Shown here: piece after piece, positions 54,112-64,000 of the stretch
How positions within the stretch are numbered: position 1 is the stretch's first letter
Layout of the letters: each line of letters starts with the position of its first letter
Assembly (NCBI GenBank): GCA_033558025.1
Contig: JAUCEF010000007.1
Span: forward strand, 10,044,001 to 10,108,000
Reading direction: 5' to 3'
Length of the DNA stretch: 64,000 nt
Source of the DNA: Phytophthora sp. 'mugwort'
Lineage: Eukaryota; Oomycota; Peronosporomycetes; Peronosporales; Peronosporaceae
Translations under genes and position numbers: made by a program
The notes under the pieces: model-generated
The model's database searches: none
The model's input: the letters and a program-made list of their open reading frames with translations, nothing else
What the model was told of the DNA's origin: nothing

Positions 54112-54630
54112 CTAGAAAGATGCACCCCATGTATATAAAAATAGGAAGCATTTAAAAGGAAATGTAACTGTTTGTATAAAGTCTTGGAGGAAGCTAAAAA
54201 CTACTGCTTCCTCAACGACGCCGTCAATGTTAAGATCAAAGTTGCGATCGAACTCGTGAGTATAGTCTACAAGAGTAGACACTGGTCCTATCAGAGCCAA
54301 TTTATGCAGCTCATCCACACGAGGCAGCAGCGAGGAACTCGTCATCTACCTGTAAGTCACACTTCTTGTAGCCGTTTGCGATGGTTTCTGTGCTCAGGTC
54401 GTCCCAACTTGAGTGAACCCAGCGACACATCTCCGTACGTGCAGGCACAGACAGCTTGGAAGGTGCTTCGTCGTTGCGAGGCCTTCCAAGCTGCCGCTGC
54501 TTGTCGTCTAGCCAGCATCTGCGCAACCGAGTCTTGTGTGATTCCATGCTACGTCGGTCGGCTGACACACCGACGTAGCATGGGAGGCACTTTCAGCAGC
54601 ACAACTCTAATTGAAGCAGCGTATAAATAA
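54112..54630 (-). pseudogene. Pogo/Tigger transposase C-terminal fragment inside copia
   Basis: Reads MCRWVHSSWDDLSTETIANG then DEFLAAAS and an acidic tail. It parallels the C-terminus of pogo element B (WVDELSTQTIVSGFD). No inverted repeats found. Confidence 0.5.
54544..54583. repeat. Perfect inverted repeat, 15-bp arms, 10-nt loop
   Basis: Arm CCATGCTACGTCGGT at 54544-54558 and its exact complement at 54569-54583. Confidence 0.9.
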
Positions 54631-55853
54631 AAATCACTTTTAGCATACAGGAAAACAATTTGAGCAAGCACGTTGTGCACGAATAAAACGGGGAAGTAGT
54701 ATCAGTTTTGGTGGGGACCAGGGGCTGCAGCTCTCTACATGCGTTTCACGCTATTGTGGACTGCTCGTTGCGATTGGTGGGTATCAAGGTGCATCTCATA
54801 TGCCGGTGCATCTTTCTACATGCGAAATACGGTACGTCTCAATGAAGCCTACGTCATATGTCTGCTTGAGATATGCCTGGCCTTATTCCGCGCGACTCTG
54901 TCATACTTGTTGCATATTCGCGAGTTTCCACCGACACCCTATCGGTCAGGTATACGAACCAACGTCCATGAACCGTTGTCGGCATTGGCCTCCAGCTGGG
55001 CGTCCATAGTCTTAACCCACTCGGGCACTTCATGGCCTACTGATACATATGGAGGCGAGTTGTCGGCACCCCCTGCACTAGCTGCGTAGGCGGGTACGGC
55101 TTCCTCGAACAAACCATCCTGGTCAACTCGAACTTGTGTTACGGCGGCGGCCAGAAGTGATCGTCGTTGTCTGGGTCGTCGTCGTCTTCCGTCTTGTACT
55201 CATTGTCTGGCAGACAATGTCTGCACGTCCATCTCCGGGTACGTCAGACACGCTCTTGTTCCGGGTGAACCATATAAAAAGATAAAAAATATATATAGAC
55301 AATATCGTTACTCACTGTCCTGGCGTCGTCCATATCTTACGAGCTCGCTCCTCGTCTGCTCGTGTTACTCTGCTTGTGCATCTGCTTGGCTTCTATGTGC
55401 TCCTCCTCCACCGGACCCATCGGTCCTTCGCCCTCCTTGTCCAGGCTGCACGGCTCCACGAACGCACTCCGTCACCTTGATGACCGTCGTGCTTCCGTCT
55501 GTGCCGTGTCGTAGATGCTGTTAAACTCGCGCCCGTCGAGTTTTCCCCTAACCGGTAACCTTTACCTTGTTCGACTCTAAGTCGTACATGCGATGGCCCT
55601 TTGAGTTCTCGGAGTACACCAGGAACATGCACTTGAAGCGCTCCGGCTCAAATTTTGTCCTCTTGGCTTTGTCGATGTAAGTAAACCGGACCGAGTAAAA
55701 CACACGCAAGTGGTCCAGCCGCGGCTTGTTTTCTTGTTGAACCAAGGTGTTTTTAAGGAGTACCGTTCCCGCTTTCAATTACTGTCGCGTAGGTCCTTCT
55801 GCCGAGCTGGACATATCGGAATTGTAGCGGAAACGATCACAGTACGATCTGTA

Positions 55854-55902
55854 GGCCAAGCCTGAAATGCTGGCTGAAATTGCCAGCATTTCAGGCTTGG
55901 CC
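55854..55902. repeat. Perfect inverted repeat, 21-bp arms, 7-nt loop
   Basis: One arm at 55854-55874 (begins GGCCAAGCCTGAAATG) and its exact complement at 55882-55902. Confidence 0.92.
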
Positions 55903-57176
55903 ACATGGAGTGGAAAGTAGTGTAGGCACTAGAGCACGTATATTCTTGGTGGTAGCATTCCTTGCGACATATTTTGCCCTAGGATGCCGCGAACCTTTCT
56001 TCAGTGTTTTGCTTCAGGTTTTGTATGGAATGTACTTGCGTTGAACCTTTCAAATGCGGTGGCCATCTTTTCCACGACGTGGGCGCCGAATGAAACAGGT
56101 TTATTGTTTTATTTCCATCCCTCGTCGCCGATTTGGTAACTTCTGACGCGGTTTTCATCGCGTTTTCTTCTTCAAGACGAACTCGGGCAAATCTTAAGCC
56201 TGGCTCGTACTGGATCGAGTGGTGCTGAATGGAATGCTGGTCGCCGCGATATGAGGCGCCTCGTTCTTCTGGCGAACGAACTGAAATATTTTAATTGAGG
56301 TCGCGAGATTCTTGACCAGTTGACGTGTGTGTTGTCCGTGGTTTTCATCAAGACGCTTTGGTCTTGTCTGTGTTTGTCGGTGTCGCTCACGCTGATTGAG
56401 ATTGTGAAATCTCCTTATCGCTGCGCTTGAGCTCCCTGATGATCGATGAAGAGTGGGTGGCCTTTGCGTTCCCCGAGTCTTCGATAGAGTTGGACGAAAG
56501 GTTAAGCTCATCGTCACTCTCTCCAGCGTACTGCGTCCGGATAACGCCGGCCGTCCCTGCCGGTTTGTGCCTCGGTGTGTCGCCGTCGTCGGACATGTCA
56601 CTCGCTCTTTTCAGTTTCATCCTCGGAGACGCAATCGTAGTCGGTCTTCTTCCCAAAGCCGATTAGGTGGTTTCTGTCGAGGCCGAGTACACCCGGGTCT
56701 TTCACACGTCGGGGTTATATGCGGCTGCGGTACGTGAGAAGTCGCCGCTCTATGCTTGGTTTGGGCTTACAACCTGTAGTGAAATTGTGTCGAAGCAAGT
56801 AAGAAAAATAGAGAAGAATTGCTCGAGTAGGGTAAGTCAAAGACAAAAGTGACACATGTATTAAAGAAAAGAAGGAGTTAAGGAGCTGTCCTAGTGACAG
56901 CACTGAGGTGGTTGGTCTGCACGGCATCCATGCCTACACTGTTGTGTCCACCGTACCACGGGGAGCTCTACATATAACTATACGGACGTCGTGTGACGAT
57001 GCCGTGGTTTCAACTTGTAATACCCCAAGTGCATTAGTTGAAGCCATCTCTAGTTGAAGTCCGCGGTGTGTCACTAAAGCGAGTTATTTCGTTGCTAAGT
57101 ACGATCCGCAAAGGATCTTCGTACACGAGAGACACAAGACCAAGCTGAAGCTGAGCTCGAGGAGTCTGAAGGGAGC
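55903..57176. other. Border between repeat block and V-ATPase gene
   Basis: A minus-strand frame at 56387-56656 (first ATG giving MKLKRASDMSDDGDTPRH) is acidic and Ser-rich; it may be a retroelement gag or nothing. The last few hundred bases should hold the V-ATPase subunit C promoter. Confidence 0.3.
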
Positions 57177-59003
57177 ATGAGTGTGTGGCTGGTGTCTGTG
57201 CCCAACGAGGGCAACAGCTCGTCCGAGACGACATTCCTGTCGCTCAAAGCGGAGACCGCCTCCAGTCGCCATGACTACGCCGGTAGATAGCGGCAATTTT
57301 GCTCTAGTGGTCTACGAGGTCCTATCTCTCTCTCACGGATCTTCTCCTCCTTCTCTTCTTCTGGACTGCAGACTGCGTCCGCGTGGAGCTGCCGTCGGAT
57401 CTGCTGGTGGGGACTTTGGACTCGCTCATGGTGCGTTGACAGCTGGTATTATGATGGAATGACGCGGAGGATGACGTAGGCTGATCCCTTGTGTTTGATA
57501 CTGGCAGGCGTTGAGCGACGATCTGAACCGCGTGGACATGGTAATCGAGAGCGTCGTGCGCAAGATCGAGCGCCAGTTCCACGACTTGAACAAGGGCGAC
57601 CAGGCACTTACCGTCGATGGAGGTGTGGCTGATCAATTGACTTTGCTACTTTGGAAGTTATGTGTTCTGATTGGTGTTGGCTGAATATGATTCGGTGCAG
57701 TGCCCGTGGAGCGTTATTTGAGCTTCTTCTCTTGGGACGAGGCCAAGCATCCGCACCGTCGACCTTTGCCGGAGATCGTCAGCATTATCCAGTCGGTATG
57801 GACAGTGCTGGCAAGCTTAGAGTCAAAAGTTGTTAGGGACTGAGGCTGATAGTTTCCTGTTGCTCGTATTACAGTCGGTGGGAAAAATTGAAGAAGAGCT
57901 GAAGCAACTGAGTACTCGTTACTCGGAGAAGAAGCAGCAGCTCATTGGAATGCAACGCAAGAAAGGGTAGGTGGACTATTGACTCTCGTTGTCCTTGGTG
58001 TCCTTGGTGCTTCTCGATTTTCATACAGAATTTGACCGTTTTGCGGTAGTGGCAACCTGATGGTGGCGAACCTGAATGACGTGCTGACCCCAGATGTCGT
58101 GTCTACGTCGGACTTTGTCAATACGGAGTATCTGCAAACAATGGTGGTGATCGTGCCCAAGAATCTGGAGGAGCAATGGCTGGCTGAGTACGCTCAAATT
58201 GGTGACCAGATTGCGGAGTATGGCCCCAAGGGCTCTCGTGGACACGTGCGGGGGTCCCCTGTCGTGCCCGGTTCATCGCGTAAGCTGATGGAGGAAGGCG
58301 ATTCTGCCGTGTATACGGTAACGCTGCTGAAGGGCCAGTATCAGCCGGGTTTTGTGGACAAGGAAGGCAACTTCGAGCCGGGTTCCACTGTGGACTACAT
58401 CGAAGACTTTAAGACGCGTGCTAAAGAAAAGCGATTCATAGTCCGTGAGTTCAACTTCGATCCGACAAGTCACGCGTCCAACGAAGAAGCAATTGCTGAA
58501 CTGGAAGTGGAGGTGGACCGCCTATGGTCGGCGCTTATCCGTTGGTGCAAGGCGCATTTTGGAGAGACGTTTATTGCGTGGATGCACATCAAGGTGGGAC
58601 TCATACCATGTACCGATGAATATTACGGTTTGATGCTAACTTTTTCTTACCTGTGGTGCATGCTACAACCAGATGATTCGCGTCTTTGTGGAATCCGTGC
58701 TTCGCTATGGCCTCCCCGTGAACTTTGTCGTTGTGATGTACAAAGTACGGCACTCTTTCGTTGTAGTTTCAGGGCATGCGCGACTGTATCTAATGCTTGT
58801 TTTATTCATTGTACTGTTTGGCTTTTTCTGTATTATAGCCTCACCCAGGCAAAGACAAGAAGTTGCGTGCAGTGCTGTCGAAAAAGTATGCTCACCTACA
58901 GCCAGCCCAGTTCTCTGGCCTGGAAGAGGGATCTTCAGGCTCATCCCAAGTTGAGTACTATCCGTACGTCACAAACTCCTTCCACCCACTTAGCACCACT
59001 TAA
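57177..59003 (+). CDS. V-type proton ATPase subunit C
   Basis: Stator/regulatory subunit that links V1 and Vo and controls reversible assembly of the proton pump on vacuoles and endosomes. Eight exons (57177-57282, 57372-57430, 57508-57622, 57701-57795, 57875-57966, 58050-58593, 58673-58744, 58839-59003) give 415 residues. Family landmarks: MSVWLVSVPNEGNSS, LLVGTLDSLMALSDDLNR, ERYLSFFSWDEAKHP, SEYL-like TEYLQTMVVIVPK, KRFIVREFNFDP, FGETFIAWMHIKMIRVFVES (given in parts) and VLRYGLPVNF, then PHPGKDKKLRAVL and YYPYV near the end. Length is slightly above human (382), from an insert around residue 235 (RGHVRGSPVVPGSSRK). Converges with the Lon gene. Confidence 0.93.
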
Positions 59004-59180
59004 TCAGGTGTCGAAGCCAAGGCTAGTGAACTAGCTAGGTTAAGGCAGAGAGCTGTGTATGGTTCCTAGTACAACCAAGGATACATAATATGTATTATGT
59101 GAGTCCTGAAGGAGACGATCACAGACTAACTACATGTAGTCGTGTTGAGAAAAAATAAAAATGATGAAGGAGCGACACCA

Positions 59181-61961
59181 CTACAGCATGCTGAGTAGTA
59201 CAGGGTCAGAGGTGTAGTCGACGCTGCCGCTGGAGCTGGTACTTCTGAGGCGTCGTACACCTGCATCTTCACGAACTTTCATGTGGAAGACAAGCTGAAT
59301 CAGCTCACGCAGGTCACTAACAAACAGTAACTGGACCGGATCTTTGTGGTTTTCTCGTTCGCGTGAATTTCCAGTGGAAACACCGGCAAACTCTTTACGC
59401 AGCTCCTCGGCTTCGCTTTTGTTTCCCCGCGGTAAGATCACCCGCTTGATTCCGGCACGAATAGCTGCCAGCACTTTTTCCCGGATGCCACCAACCGGCA
59501 GAATAACTCCACGCAAGGTAATTTCTCCAGTCATAGCGATGTCGACAGGAACCGCGATACCCGAAACGACCGAGAGAAGTGCACACACAATAGCTCCACC
59601 AGCAGATGGACCATCCTTAGGGATTGCTCCTTCAGGGAAGTGAACATGCACGCTAGAGATGCCATCCAATGACAGTGCATTGGGGCCCGAAAGCTCACCA
59701 GAATCTGCTGACGTGCCTTCTTCAAGTGGGAGCTCAATTAGATGCGCGTTCACGAGCAACCAGGTGAGAGCGAGTTGCGCTGACTCCTTCATAACATCGC
59801 CCAACTTGCCAGTGAGTTGCAAGGTAGGGGCCGCATAGGCCAAAACTGGTGTAGACGGCGCGATACCATTATCGGAGGGTACGCGCCGCGTGCACGAAGC
59901 CTCGACGAACAGGATAGAACCGCCGGCTGTACTCCACGACATACCAGTTGCCACTCCAGGAACGCTAGAGCGCAATGCCACTTCATTAAACACAAGTTCG
60001 TGTCCCAAAATGGAACGGATCATCTTCTTGTCGATGAGAGTTGGATCAAACGAGGCGAGACGATCCGAGCTATCGCCACCCTTCAGACCGTATTCTTGGT
60101 CATCTTCATCCAGCTCGCGTACAACGTCAACAGCCACATAACGACAGAGTGCACCGACTTGACGTTCCAAGTCACGCACTCCAGCTTCACGAGTGTATCG
60201 CATGATAAGGTAGCGCAGCGCTTCATCTGAAATGCGCACCATACCCTTACGTAGGCCGTTTGCTTCGATTTGCTGTGGTAAAAGGTATTGGCGCGCGATC
60301 TCCACTTTTTGTTCTACGCTGTATCCACTTAGCTCAATAACCTCCATGCGGTCAAGCAATGGGCCTGGAATAGTGTCCAAGCTGTTGGCGGTTGCTAGGA
60401 ACAGAGTGCGACTCAGGTCAAAAGGGACGTTCAGGTAGTGGTCCGTAAACGTGTTGTTCTGGTGGGGGTCCAGTACTTCCAGCAGCGCACTAGCTGGGTC
60501 GCCTCGGAAGTCCTTTCCCAGCTTATCCACCTCATCCAATAGCAGCACCGGGTTGTTGGTCTCTGCATGGCGAAGGGCATTCAAAATACAGCCTGGCATA
60601 GCACCAACGTATGTTTTGCGGTGGCCTCGGATCTCCGACTCGTCGTGAACTCCACCAAGCGCTACCCGCTCGAACTTGCGGTTAGTAGCCGTAGCAATAG
60701 ATCGTCCCAGCGACGTTTTACCAACTCCTGGAGGTCCCACAAGACACAGGATAGGACCACGCATGTCACGTTTCAGGCTGCGGACAGCAATGTACTCGGC
60801 GATGCGATTCTTCACCTTGTCCAAGCCATAGTGATCCGCATTAAGCTGCTTGCGCACCCGTTCCACAAGCAATGAATCGGCTGTGGAAGTATTCCATGGT
60901 AGCTCCGAGAAAAACTCCAGATAGTTGTGGAGAATGCCGTATTCTGGCTGCATTGCTGTCATGCCTTTCAGACGTCGCAGCTCACGCTGAGCGACCTTGG
61001 ACGCCTTTGGTTCCAGAGTCAGTGCATTAAGTCGATCCTCCAGTAGTTTAATCTCACCGGCATTGTCACCACCAGCTCCTTCGTCACCGGCTTCCCCCAA
61101 TTCCTTCTTGATAGCTTCAAGCTGCTGTCGTAGCAGGAATTCTTTGCGAGTGCCCTCCAACTTATCCTGCACCTCACTCTGGATTTTGCGTTGCAATCGC
61201 GCTTTCTCCGTTTCTTGCTCCAGTAGAGCAACAGCACGCTCGCAGCGTAGAGAGACGGGCACAGCTTCCAGCACCTGCTGCTTCTCATCCACTCCCACAT
61301 TGAGGTACGATACCACCACATCTGCCAGCTCTCCTGCCGATGAGTTGCCAATGGCATCCACAAGTCCGTTACTTCGACGCAGCAGGGGGGCGCTCTTGGC
61401 TGTCTCGAGATACTCCTGTGTCAGGTGCTTGAGTCTTAGCGCCAGCTGCTCCAGCGTGAGCGCCGTCTCCACTGTCTTCGCGCCTTTCACAGCCACTGGG
61501 GCCACCAGCCTGTGCACTGAGCCCACAAGATACGGTCTGGTCTGGGCCACATCCTGCAGCTGCACTCGGTGCAGGCCTTGCACCAGCACCGAGAGGCCAG
61601 CAACACCACCCTGCATGCGTGTGAGCTGCACGACCCGCGCCACGGTCCCCACACTGTAGACGGCGTCCTTGGCCTCCGCCGTCGTGGTCAGCACCGGACT
61701 GGTGTCTGTCTCACCCTCGGCGCTACAGCGACGCGTGAAGATCGCCAGTGTGAGCGATGTGGAGGCCGCAGCGTCGCCCGCATTGTGCTTCGATGTCTTG
61801 GGAGAACGGACCTCCCACACCAGGTCCTTGAGTAGCTGCAAAGCCGATGGCGACGTGATGGCTAGACGCAGATACGTCCGCGGGAAGAGCACCTTGCCGT
61901 CAAGAGGCAGGATGGGCAGCTGCATCGTCGCAGTAGCTGTCGAAGTGGCGCGGTCCTCCAT
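59181..61961 (-). CDS. LONP2: Lon protease, peroxisomal-type (LONP2-like)
   Basis: ATP-dependent serine protease for matrix protein quality control. Intronless, 926 residues. A LON substrate-binding domain (LPILPLDGKVLFPRTYLRL) comes first, with coiled-coil middle. The AAA+ module has Walker A GPPGVGKTSLG (about 409-419), Walker B LLLDEVDKLG and an arginine-finger region. The protease domain has PKDGPSAGGA with Ser786 and Lys829 (GGIREKVLAAIRAG) as catalytic dyad. The last three residues are SML, a non-canonical but plant-known PTS1 peroxisome signal. There is no obvious mitochondrial presequence. Peroxisomal location is therefore likely but rests on this tripeptide and on the absence of a presequence. 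Confidence 0.92.
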   Translation of the reverse strand: MEDRATSTATATMQLPILPLDGKVLFPRTYLRLAITSPSALQLLKDLVWEVRSPKTSKHNAGDAAASTSLTLAIFTRRCSAEGETDTSPVLTTTAEAKDAVYSVGTVARVVQLTRMQGGVAGLSVLVQGLHRVQLQDVAQTRPYLVGSVHRLVAPVAVKGAKTVETALTLEQLALRLKHLTQEYLETAKSAPLLRRSNGLVDAIGNSSAGELADVVVSYLNVGVDEKQQVLEAVPVSLRCERAVALLEQETEKARLQRKIQSEVQDKLEGTRKEFLLRQQLEAIKKELGEAGDEGAGGDNAGEIKLLEDRLNALTLEPKASKVAQRELRRLKGMTAMQPEYGILHNYLEFFSELPWNTSTADSLLVERVRKQLNADHYGLDKVKNRIAEYIAVRSLKRDMRGPILCLVGPPGVGKTSLGRSIATATNRKFERVALGGVHDESEIRGHRKTYVGAMPGCILNALRHAETNNPVLLLDEVDKLGKDFRGDPASALLEVLDPHQNNTFTDHYLNVPFDLSRTLFLATANSLDTIPGPLLDRMEVIELSGYSVEQKVEIARQYLLPQQIEANGLRKGMVRISDEALRYLIMRYTREAGVRDLERQVGALCRYVAVDVVRELDEDDQEYGLKGGDSSDRLASFDPTLIDKKMIRSILGHELVFNEVALRSSVPGVATGMSWSTAGGSILFVEASCTRRVPSDNGIAPSTPVLAYAAPTLQLTGKLGDVMKESAQLALTWLLVNAHLIELPLEEGTSADSGELSGPNALSLDGISSVHVHFPEGAIPKDGPSAGGAIVCALLSVVSGIAVPVDIAMTGEITLRGVILPVGGIREKVLAAIRAGIKRVILPRGNKSEAEELRKEFAGVSTGNSRERENHKDPVQLLFVSDLRELIQLVFHMKVREDAGVRRLRSTSSSGSVDYTSDPVLLSML

Positions 61962-62311
61962 TGTCTAAGGAGAAGGCACGTTCTGTAATGAAGGTGTTGA
62001 CTAAGCAGGAGAAAGGTGCGGTCCAAAGTACTACCCGGTACGTGAAGTACGCACTTCAGAGTCGAAGAAAAATAATGTGATTATGTACATAGTATTGTGA
62101 GACGCATCCGAACTAGACATTTTTGTGCTAAATGGAATGCATTTTAAGGCTGAAAAAAGACTGTATTGAATCATACGCAAGTCACCACTTCGTTTTGGCG
62201 GCAAATGTACATAAACTTTCATGCAGAGATACGACGTATCAATTTATTGGCAACAGCACCAACGTACGTTTTGTCGAGGTGACCAACGTACATTATAAAG
62301 GGACCTTACGC
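61962..62311. other. Intergenic region, Lon promoter side
   Basis: 350 bp between the Lon start and the stop of the next minus-strand gene. AT-rich. No specific element recognised. Confidence 0.3.
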
Positions 62312-63313
62312 TTACGGGAGGATCTTGGAGCTCTTAGTGGCCGTCTTGGTGGCTGGCGACTCCTCCTCCTCCTGCTCCGACTGCAACTGGTCGTCCTCAT
62401 CCGAAGCCGACTCGCTGTCGTCCTCAACAACCGGGGTCTTGCCCTTGGCGGCGCCCTTCACAAGCGTCGGGTCGTCCTCGTCAGACTCGCTGTCGTCGCC
62501 GATAATGCCATCGGAACCATCGTCGTACAGGTTGCCGATCTTGTTACCCTCTTCTCCCGTCTTGGTGGACTTCGATGCCTTCGTCGCCGGGCTCTTGGCG
62601 GCGCCCTTCACAAGCGTCGGGTCATCCTCGTCAGATTCGCTGTCGTCGCCGATAATGCCATCGGAGCCATCGTCGTACAGGTTGCCGATCTTGTTACCCT
62701 CTTCTCCCGTCTTTGTGGACTTCGATGCCTTCGTCGCCGGGCTCTTGGCGGCGCCCTTAACAACGACATCATCGTCGTCGCTGCCGCTGTCTGAGTCGCT
62801 GTGAAGCAGGAACGACCAGTCAAAGCTACCAGAGTCTGAGTCGTCATATTCCGGGGTCTTGCCCTTCGTCATGAGGTCGGTTTTGCCCATGTTACCGCCC
62901 TTCACAAGAATAGGGTCGTCGTTGCCTGACTCCGAGTCGTCCTGAAGCCACGACAGATCGTCATCACTGCCCGAGTCGCTGGCATCCGAGCCCTCTTCCT
63001 TCGCGATAGCATCGAGAATGTCATCTAGGTCAACCTGGTCGCTACCGCTGCCAATGAGAGACATGATGTTCATCTTGTAGTCGCTGCCGTCCGTGCTGTC
63101 ACTGCCGAACAGGGCGGTCAGATCGACCATAAGGTCATCGAGCAAGTCGTCGCTACCACTGGCGTCGAGCGAGTCTGGAGAGGAAAAGTCAAAATCGTCG
63201 CTGCCACTGTCGTCGACTGAATCGACCTTCGTCGAACGGAGATAGTTCGGGTTGCCAGCATTAGCGGCGGTGACGGCTAGGGCCGCAAGAACAATGCCAG
63301 TAGCAAACTTCAT
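62312..63313 (-). CDS. Secreted acidic Asp/Ser-rich repeat protein
   Basis: Intronless, 333 residues. Signal peptide MKFATGIVLAALAVTAANA (cleavage near residue 19-20), then NPNYLRSTK and a very acidic Asp/Ser/Gly region. Residues about 190-290 hold two perfect-like copies of a 50-residue unit that alternates a basic part (SPATKASKSTKTGEEG) and an acidic part (DDGSDGIIGDDSESDEDD). The end is Glu/Gln then Lys/Ser-rich. NYLR at about residue 23-26 looks like a degenerate RxLR but lies right after the cleavage site and no EER follows. It may be an extracellular, cation-binding or wall protein; no named family. Confidence 0.8.
   Translation of the reverse strand: MKFATGIVLAALAVTAANAGNPNYLRSTKVDSVDDSGSDDFDFSSPDSLDASGSDDLLDDLMVDLTALFGSDSTDGSDYKMNIMSLIGSGSDQVDLDDILDAIAKEEGSDASDSGSDDDLSWLQDDSESGNDDPILVKGGNMGKTDLMTKGKTPEYDDSDSGSFDWSFLLHSDSDSGSDDDDVVVKGAAKSPATKASKSTKTGEEGNKIGNLYDDGSDGIIGDDSESDEDDPTLVKGAAKSPATKASKSTKTGEEGNKIGNLYDDGSDGIIGDDSESDEDDPTLVKGAAKGKTPVVEDDSESASDEDDQLQSEQEEEESPATKTATKSSKILP
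62444..62743 (-). repeat. Two tandem 150-bp coding repeats
   Basis: Units 62594-62743 and 62444-62593 are nearly identical in DNA as well as protein (a few silent changes), indicating a recent duplication or ongoing homogenisation within the secreted acidic protein gene. Confidence 0.9.
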
Positions 63314-64000
63314 TTTTTATTGGACTCGGGAGGCGATAGATATGTGCAATGCTTCGCGAAATGGAGAATGAGCAGCAGTATGCACGGCGCCACGACTACC
63401 CGACCACATCCAAGCTTGTATCTCACGGCATTCTATCCGGAGCTAGTCCCATCCTAAGAGCAGCACTTATCATAGTTTGCTGCAGACTACTATCGTTTAT
63501 GCACTATTTATTATACCATTGTGTACCCCATCCATTAGGATGGCGGTCTGTTTGCGACGAACCTTATGCTAATGCGTTTGATCGGAAAAATCTCAGAGCA
63601 GATCCGCGACAGATCCTCTTGTTGTAGCGAGCTCAGGGGTGAAGAATGAACATTGCAATAGAGCCGGTCTTGGACTGTCCAGCTTTAACATGCATGTACA
63701 GAGCCACCTCGCCAATTTAATACCTTGGGTGGAAGCTATTCGTATTATGTTCCACAACTGATTAGCTATCAGAGAGAAACTGAACATACAAACGACCGTA
63801 GGATGCGTCGTGGTAGACGACGCAACGTATTAGGTTAGATCTATTATTAGTTTGGACAGCTACTAATTGGCGAGGTGGAACTGTAGTCGTAAGACTTATA
63901 CAGTTTGTAACTCTAAAAATGAACTCTGTAAGTTATTACATTCAACATTGTCCCCATGGTGGCGGCCTACTTAGTGAGCACTGGCTTTTAATTTCCTGGG
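63314..64000. other. Promoter and unassigned right end
   Basis: Upstream region of the secreted protein gene. No gene was recognised; the small frames are AT-rich and lack motifs. Confidence 0.35.

Larger units (their letters stand above)
53130..55780 (-). pseudogene. Ty1/copia pol relic
   Basis: Minus-strand pieces in pol order: KPRLDHLRVF, KFEPERFKCMFLVYSEN and GHRMYDLES (after integrase), EWVKTMDAQLEANADNGSW (start of reverse transcriptase), DADTAFL and EEQIYVEV, MKDLG-type segments, PYRPLICMLVVYH, RLDLHCHAAVAVFGE, and FTDADWDSNLEGR (RNase H). Many frameshifts. A pogo-like fragment (54112-54630) lies within it, and three short inverted duplications interrupt or flank its frames. Confidence 0.75.

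Noticed and set aside
62132..62794. 220-codon plus-strand frame
   Set aside because: Antisense to the Asp/Ser repeat protein, and its repeats are mirror images of those.
62312..63313. RxLR effector call
   Set aside because: Only NYLR is present, immediately after the signal peptide, with no EER motif.

Overview
The window looks like nuclear DNA of an oomycete, most likely a Phytophthora-like member of the Peronosporales. The coding regions are GC-rich, and introns are short (about 60-120 nt, GT-AG). A FYVE-tailed myosin, annexins, a C53/CDK5RAP3 gene and gypsy, copia, PIF/Harbinger and Tc1-mariner/pogo relics typical of oomycetes are present. No bacterial operon signals (Shine-Dalgarno spacing, polycistrons) are seen. 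The species call is inference.

Layout. (1) 0.2-37.2 kb is a gene-dense island. In order: an annexin (-), CDK5RAP3/C53 (+), a small TA-flanked transposon relic, a secreted Ser/Thr-rich protein (-), a second annexin with a long Pro/Gln/Tyr tail (-), a cyclophilin-H-like isomerase (+), a UBA-like/RGG/poly-Q RNA-binding-type protein (+), a FYVE myosin (+), an RNase HII of bacterial type (-), cytosolic aspartyl-tRNA synthetase (+), a SWAP/Surp splicing protein (-) head-to-head with an SCI1-like SR-rich protein (+), a GRAM-VASt sterol-transfer-type membrane protein (+), a large six-exon protein with FAAP100/FANCB-like architecture (-), two tandem ABHD5/CLD1-type hydrolases (+), a RING protein (+) and a small RS-rich protein (-). 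(2) 37.3-57.0 kb is a graveyard of transposons. One PIF/Harbinger element carries a pogo/Tigger copy in its terminal region, and a second pogo copy sits at its target-site duplication. A decayed gypsy element is split by another Harbinger element, which itself contains a mitochondrial DNA insertion (nad1 plus nad5 pieces). Further along lie mariner and copia relics. (3) 57.2-63.3 kb returns to genes: V-ATPase subunit C (+), a Lon protease with a peroxisome-like C-terminus (-) and a secreted acidic repeat protein (-).

Most genes are housekeeping. Several share themes: RNA processing (cyclophilin H, SWAP, SCI1-like, RS protein, RGG protein), membrane traffic and lipids (annexins, FYVE myosin, GRAM-VASt, ABHD5-like, V-ATPase) and quality control or autophagy (C53 with three IDW-type motifs, a RING protein with an ATG8-binding-like motif, Lon). 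Exon structures were worked out by eye from splice signals and protein continuity, and no similarity search was run.
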